This document shows, one piece after another, positions 61,680 through 64,000 of a stretch of DNA of 64,000 nucleotides. How positions within the stretch are numbered: position 1 is the stretch's first letter; each line of letters begins with the position of its first letter. The position numbers were made by a program, and so were the translations under genes. Source of the stretch: Waddlia chondrophila WSU 86-1044 (GTDB lineage: Bacteria > Chlamydiota > Chlamydiia > Chlamydiales > Waddliaceae); assembly GCF_000092785.1 (NCBI RefSeq), contig NC_014225.1, forward strand, positions 434,001-498,000. Direction: 5' to 3'. Below the pieces are notes generated by a model. It saw only the letters and a program-made list of their open reading frames with translations. It was not told the DNA's origin and did no database searches.

Positions 61680-63236
61680 ATGACTTTGCTCCGGTTGACA
61701 GAAGAGTTGCAAGCCGAAGAACAGAGGCTTAGGCAAGGAGGCGGGGAGAAAGGGCGCGAAAGGCAGCGCAAGTATGGACGGCTGACTGTGCGCGAGAGAC
61801 TGGAAAAGTTGCTGGATGATGCGGCTCATTTTCAGGAATTGCAATTATGGGCTGCTTACGGAATGTATACTGAATGGGGCGGGGCTCCATCTGCAGGTGT
61901 TGTGGCAGGTATCGGCAAGGTTTGCGGCAGAGACTTTATGGTTATCGCCAACGATGCAACGGTGAAAGCAGGGGCAATGTTCCCTCAATCAGTGAAAAAG
62001 ATTCTGCGTGCGCAGCGGATCGCTTTTGAATGCCGGCTGCCGATCATTTATCTGGTGGATTCGGCGGGCGTGTTTTTGCCGATGCAGGATGAAATTTTTC
62101 CAGATGAGGATGACTTTGGACGAATTTTCCGCAATAACTCCATCATCTCAGCTGCCGGGATTCCGCAATACGCAGCGATTATGGGCAACTGCATCGCTGG
62201 AGGGGGGTATCTCCCTGTATTATGCGATAAACTCTTGATGACCAAAGGGAGTAGTTTGAATTTGGCAGGACCTGCTCTTGTAAAGGCGGCGATTGGCCAC
62301 GAAGTGGATCCCGAAGCGCTTGGCGGAGCTGAAATGCACGCATCGATCAGCGGCACTGTGGATTTTTTGGAAGAGAACGACGATTCATGCTTGGAGCGTT
62401 TGCGTGCGTTGGCTGATTTACTGCCGATGGATGAATCCGTGAAAAGCAGCTATCAGACAGAAATGCCGCCGGATCATCTTTACGATTTGATGGATGCAGC
62501 TTATGATGCCCGCGATCTTTTGGCCTGTATTGTCGATAAGGAATCGATCCTGGAATATAAGGCCGATTATGGCAAGCCTCTTGTGACAGCCTTTGCAAAA
62601 ATTGACGGGCATCCAGTGGGAGTGATCGCTAACCAACGGCACCAGACGAAGACAGGAAGAGGAGAGGTAGAGATTGGCGGGGTGATTTATGCCGATAGTG
62701 CGGACAAGGCGGCTCGTTTTGTGATGGATTGCAATCAAACCAAGATTCCCCTCATCTTTTTTCAGGATGTCATGGGATTTATGGTCGGAGAAGCTGCCGA
62801 GCAAGCGGGGATCATCCGATCAGGAGCTAAGCTTGTTAATGCTGTGAGCAATTCGATCGTGCCGAAAATTACTGTAGTGGTGGGAAATTCATTTGGAGCA
62901 GGGAATTATGCCTTATGCGGCAAAGCGTATGATCCCAACTTTCTTTTTGCTTGGCCAAATGCCAAATATGCTGTGATGGGAGCCGATCAGGCGGCCGGGA
63001 CTTTGCTGAGCATTCGCGCTAAACAAGCGGAAAAGGAAGAAAACACGGACGTATTCCAAAAAATTCGCGAATCGTATGCGCAGCAGATGGATATTCGCTA
63101 TGGAGCAGCAAGAGGATGGATCGATGCAATCATAGCTCCCCATGAGACGCGTAAAGTGTTAACCAATTGCTTGCGGTTTGTCAAGCGAGCGCCCCTGTCT
63201 GAAAAAACGTTTCACACCGGAGTGATGCAGGTATGA
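61680..63236 (+). CDS. Acyl-CoA carboxylase carboxyltransferase (beta) subunit
   Basis: Transfers carboxyl from biotin to an acyl-CoA (propionyl-, methylcrotonyl- or geranyl-CoA). 518 residues, an AccD-like double crotonase fold: LTVRERLEKLLD (acyl-CoA carboxylase opening), YLVDSAGVFLPMQDEIF, IMGNCIAGGGYLPVLCDKLLM (oxyanion-hole glycines), FQDVMGFMVGEAAEQAGIIRSGAKLVNAVS and FGAGNYALCGKAYDPNFLFAWPNAKYAVMG. The sequence reads closest to the methylcrotonyl-CoA carboxylase-like group. No biotin carboxylase gene lies in the window. The start directly follows the acyl-CoA dehydrogenase stop. Confidence 0.9.
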   Translation: MTLLRLTEELQAEEQRLRQGGGEKGRERQRKYGRLTVRERLEKLLDDAAHFQELQLWAAYGMYTEWGGAPSAGVVAGIGKVCGRDFMVIANDATVKAGAMFPQSVKKILRAQRIAFECRLPIIYLVDSAGVFLPMQDEIFPDEDDFGRIFRNNSIISAAGIPQYAAIMGNCIAGGGYLPVLCDKLLMTKGSSLNLAGPALVKAAIGHEVDPEALGGAEMHASISGTVDFLEENDDSCLERLRALADLLPMDESVKSSYQTEMPPDHLYDLMDAAYDARDLLACIVDKESILEYKADYGKPLVTAFAKIDGHPVGVIANQRHQTKTGRGEVEIGGVIYADSADKAARFVMDCNQTKIPLIFFQDVMGFMVGEAAEQAGIIRSGAKLVNAVSNSIVPKITVVVGNSFGAGNYALCGKAYDPNFLFAWPNAKYAVMGADQAAGTLLSIRAKQAEKEENTDVFQKIRESYAQQMDIRYGAARGWIDAIIAPHETRKVLTNCLRFVKRAPLSEKTFHTGVMQV

Positions 63237-63412
63237 TTAACCTGTATTTCTCACAAGATCTCGGTGAAGGTGGGCAAGATGTTTGGTCGGATTTGCTTTC
63301 AAGTACCCGAGAACATTGTCAGATGACCAAGGCGAGGGTATTTGAAAGCAAAGATGGCCGGGCAGATTGTCCAGATTCACCAAGAGGTTATGAGAAATGC
63401 GGGTTAAGATAG
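63233..63412 (+). CDS. Short open frame between carboxyltransferase and AtuA-like gene, possible remnant
   Basis: 59 codons starting MINLYFSQDLGEGGQDVW; its ATG overlaps the carboxyltransferase stop (ATGA), and it overlaps the AtuA-like start by 16 bases. It resembles nothing I know. It may be a coupling leader, a small real protein or a scar of a lost gene such as the biotin carboxylase or enoyl-CoA hydratase often found here. Evidence is weak. Confidence 0.3.
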   Translation: MINLYFSQDLGEGGQDVWSDLLSSTREHCQMTKARVFESKDGRADCPDSPRGYEKCGLR

Positions 63413-64000
63413 GAAATGCTCAAGGGTTTTGGGGTGATCAAGCAGGTGCGGCGGCGCGCCTGCTTGCGCTTCAGCCCGATCTTGACTATCTCACGATGGA
63501 TTACCTTGCCGAGGTCTCCCTTTCCCTTTTGGCAATACAGAAGGAGCGTATCCCTTCTCTGGGGTATGCCAGAGATTTTATCGAAGAATTGCGCGGATTG
63601 ATCCCGCACTGGGAGAAAGGTTCGCACGTTAAAGTGGTGGTGAATGCCGGAGGATTGAATCCTATAGCTTGCGCGCGATCTTGCGCTGAGATGTTAAAGA
63701 ACAGTAAGAAAATAGCGGTTGTGATCGGAGATGATGTACTCGAGATCATCGCTCGAGGGGGAGAGTATCTCAATTTAGATACCGGAGAAGAGGTGGAAAG
63801 CGTTCGGCCTCTTCTCGTTTCAGCAAATGCTTATGTTGGGGCAGCTGCAATCGCGGAAGCATTGAATCGGGGAGCAGATATTGTGATTACCGGAAGGGTT
63901 GCAGATCCGAGTTTAGTTGTAGCTTGCTGCATTTCGCATTTTAACTGGAAGCTTGATGCGTATGATCAGCTTGCACAAGCGACCGTTGCGGGGCATTTGA
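63397..64000 (+). CDS. AtuA-like (DUF1446) protein, N-terminal part (3' end outside window)
   Basis: The frame from ATG 63397 is open to the window end (201 codons). RVKIGNAQGFWGDQAGAAARLL, LDYLTMDYLAEVSLSLLAIQK, VVVNAGGLNPIACARSC and NRGADIVITGRVADPSLVVAC are diagnostic of the acyclic-terpene-utilisation AtuA/DUF1446 family. AGAGG lies nine bases upstream. In other genomes these proteins sit beside acyl-CoA carboxylase subunits, as here. Their exact reaction is not well defined. The operon very likely continues beyond the window. Confidence 0.88.
   Translation, partial: MRVKIGNAQGFWGDQAGAAARLLALQPDLDYLTMDYLAEVSLSLLAIQKERIPSLGYARDFIEELRGLIPHWEKGSHVKVVVNAGGLNPIACARSCAEMLKNSKKIAVVIGDDVLEIIARGGEYLNLDTGEEVESVRPLLVSANAYVGAAAIAEALNRGADIVITGRVADPSLVVACCISHFNWKLDAYDQLAQATVAGHL

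Overview
The window looks like chromosome of an environmental (amoeba-associated type) member of the Chlamydiales. The backbone gene order matches the Chlamydia trachomatis CT806-CT823 neighbourhood as I remember it: an M16 protease, plsB, rng, rpmF, plsX, then glmM, glmS, tyrP, ftsY, sucC, sucD and htrA, with lpxB and pcnB inserted. The fused glycogen synthase/branching enzyme, an archaeal/eukaryotic-type prolyl-tRNA synthetase, and a moderate G+C content that I judge by eye fit a Waddliaceae- or Criblamydiaceae-like organism best. That placement is an inference from recollection; no database search was made. I saw no rRNA, tRNA, transposase or CRISPR array.

Layout. 1-5 kb: the end of proS, a small coiled-coil protein, then an overlapping pair: a eukaryotic-type RasGEF protein and a methyltransferase/TPR protein. 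5-13.4 kb: conserved block of M16 protease, plsB, rng, yceD, rpmF and plsX. 13.4-20.5 kb: a remodelled segment where Chlamydia carries pmpD. It holds a coiled-coil protein built from a 42-bp repeat, a broken SF1 helicase fused to an orphan membrane-protein tail, and a tightly packed envelope cluster (pcnB, hydrolase, GT2 glycosyltransferase, lpxB, acyltransferase). 20.6-25 kb: glmM, glmS and tyrP. 25-30.8 kb: a G+C-richer foreign island with a truncated RhuM gene, the tail of an AAA ATPase, and intact sbcD and sbcC. 30.9-35.5 kb: ftsY, sucC, sucD and an M50 protease. 35.5-39 kb: a small membrane protein and two tandem paralogous membrane proteins of unknown family. 39-47 kb: NDH-2, a sugar nucleotidyltransferase-like protein, HtrA, an M20 dipeptidase, an M48 protease and a dicarboxylate/glutamate symporter. 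47-59 kb: a lipase-like protein with a cysteine in place of the nucleophile serine, the giant GlgA-GlgB fusion, a glycosyltransferase, mnmA, an Inc-like protein, a glucose-dehydrogenase-like SDR, a GH15 glycosidase and an outer-membrane barrel. 59.4-64 kb: an acyl-CoA dehydrogenase, an acyl-CoA carboxyltransferase and the start of an AtuA-type gene, which form a catabolic cluster running off the window.

The genes serve intracellular life: envelope precursor synthesis (glmM/glmS, lpxB, plsB/plsX), host metabolite import (tyrP, symporter), polysaccharide storage and breakdown (GlgA-GlgB, GH15, SDR), periplasmic proteolysis (M16, HtrA, M48, M50) and probable host manipulation (RasGEF, Inc-like bilobed membrane proteins). 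The most unusual features are the RasGEF/methyltransferase pair, the tandem orphan paralogs, the storage-polysaccharide fusion with its long uncharacterised N-terminus, and the eroded defence island that kept an intact SbcCD pair.
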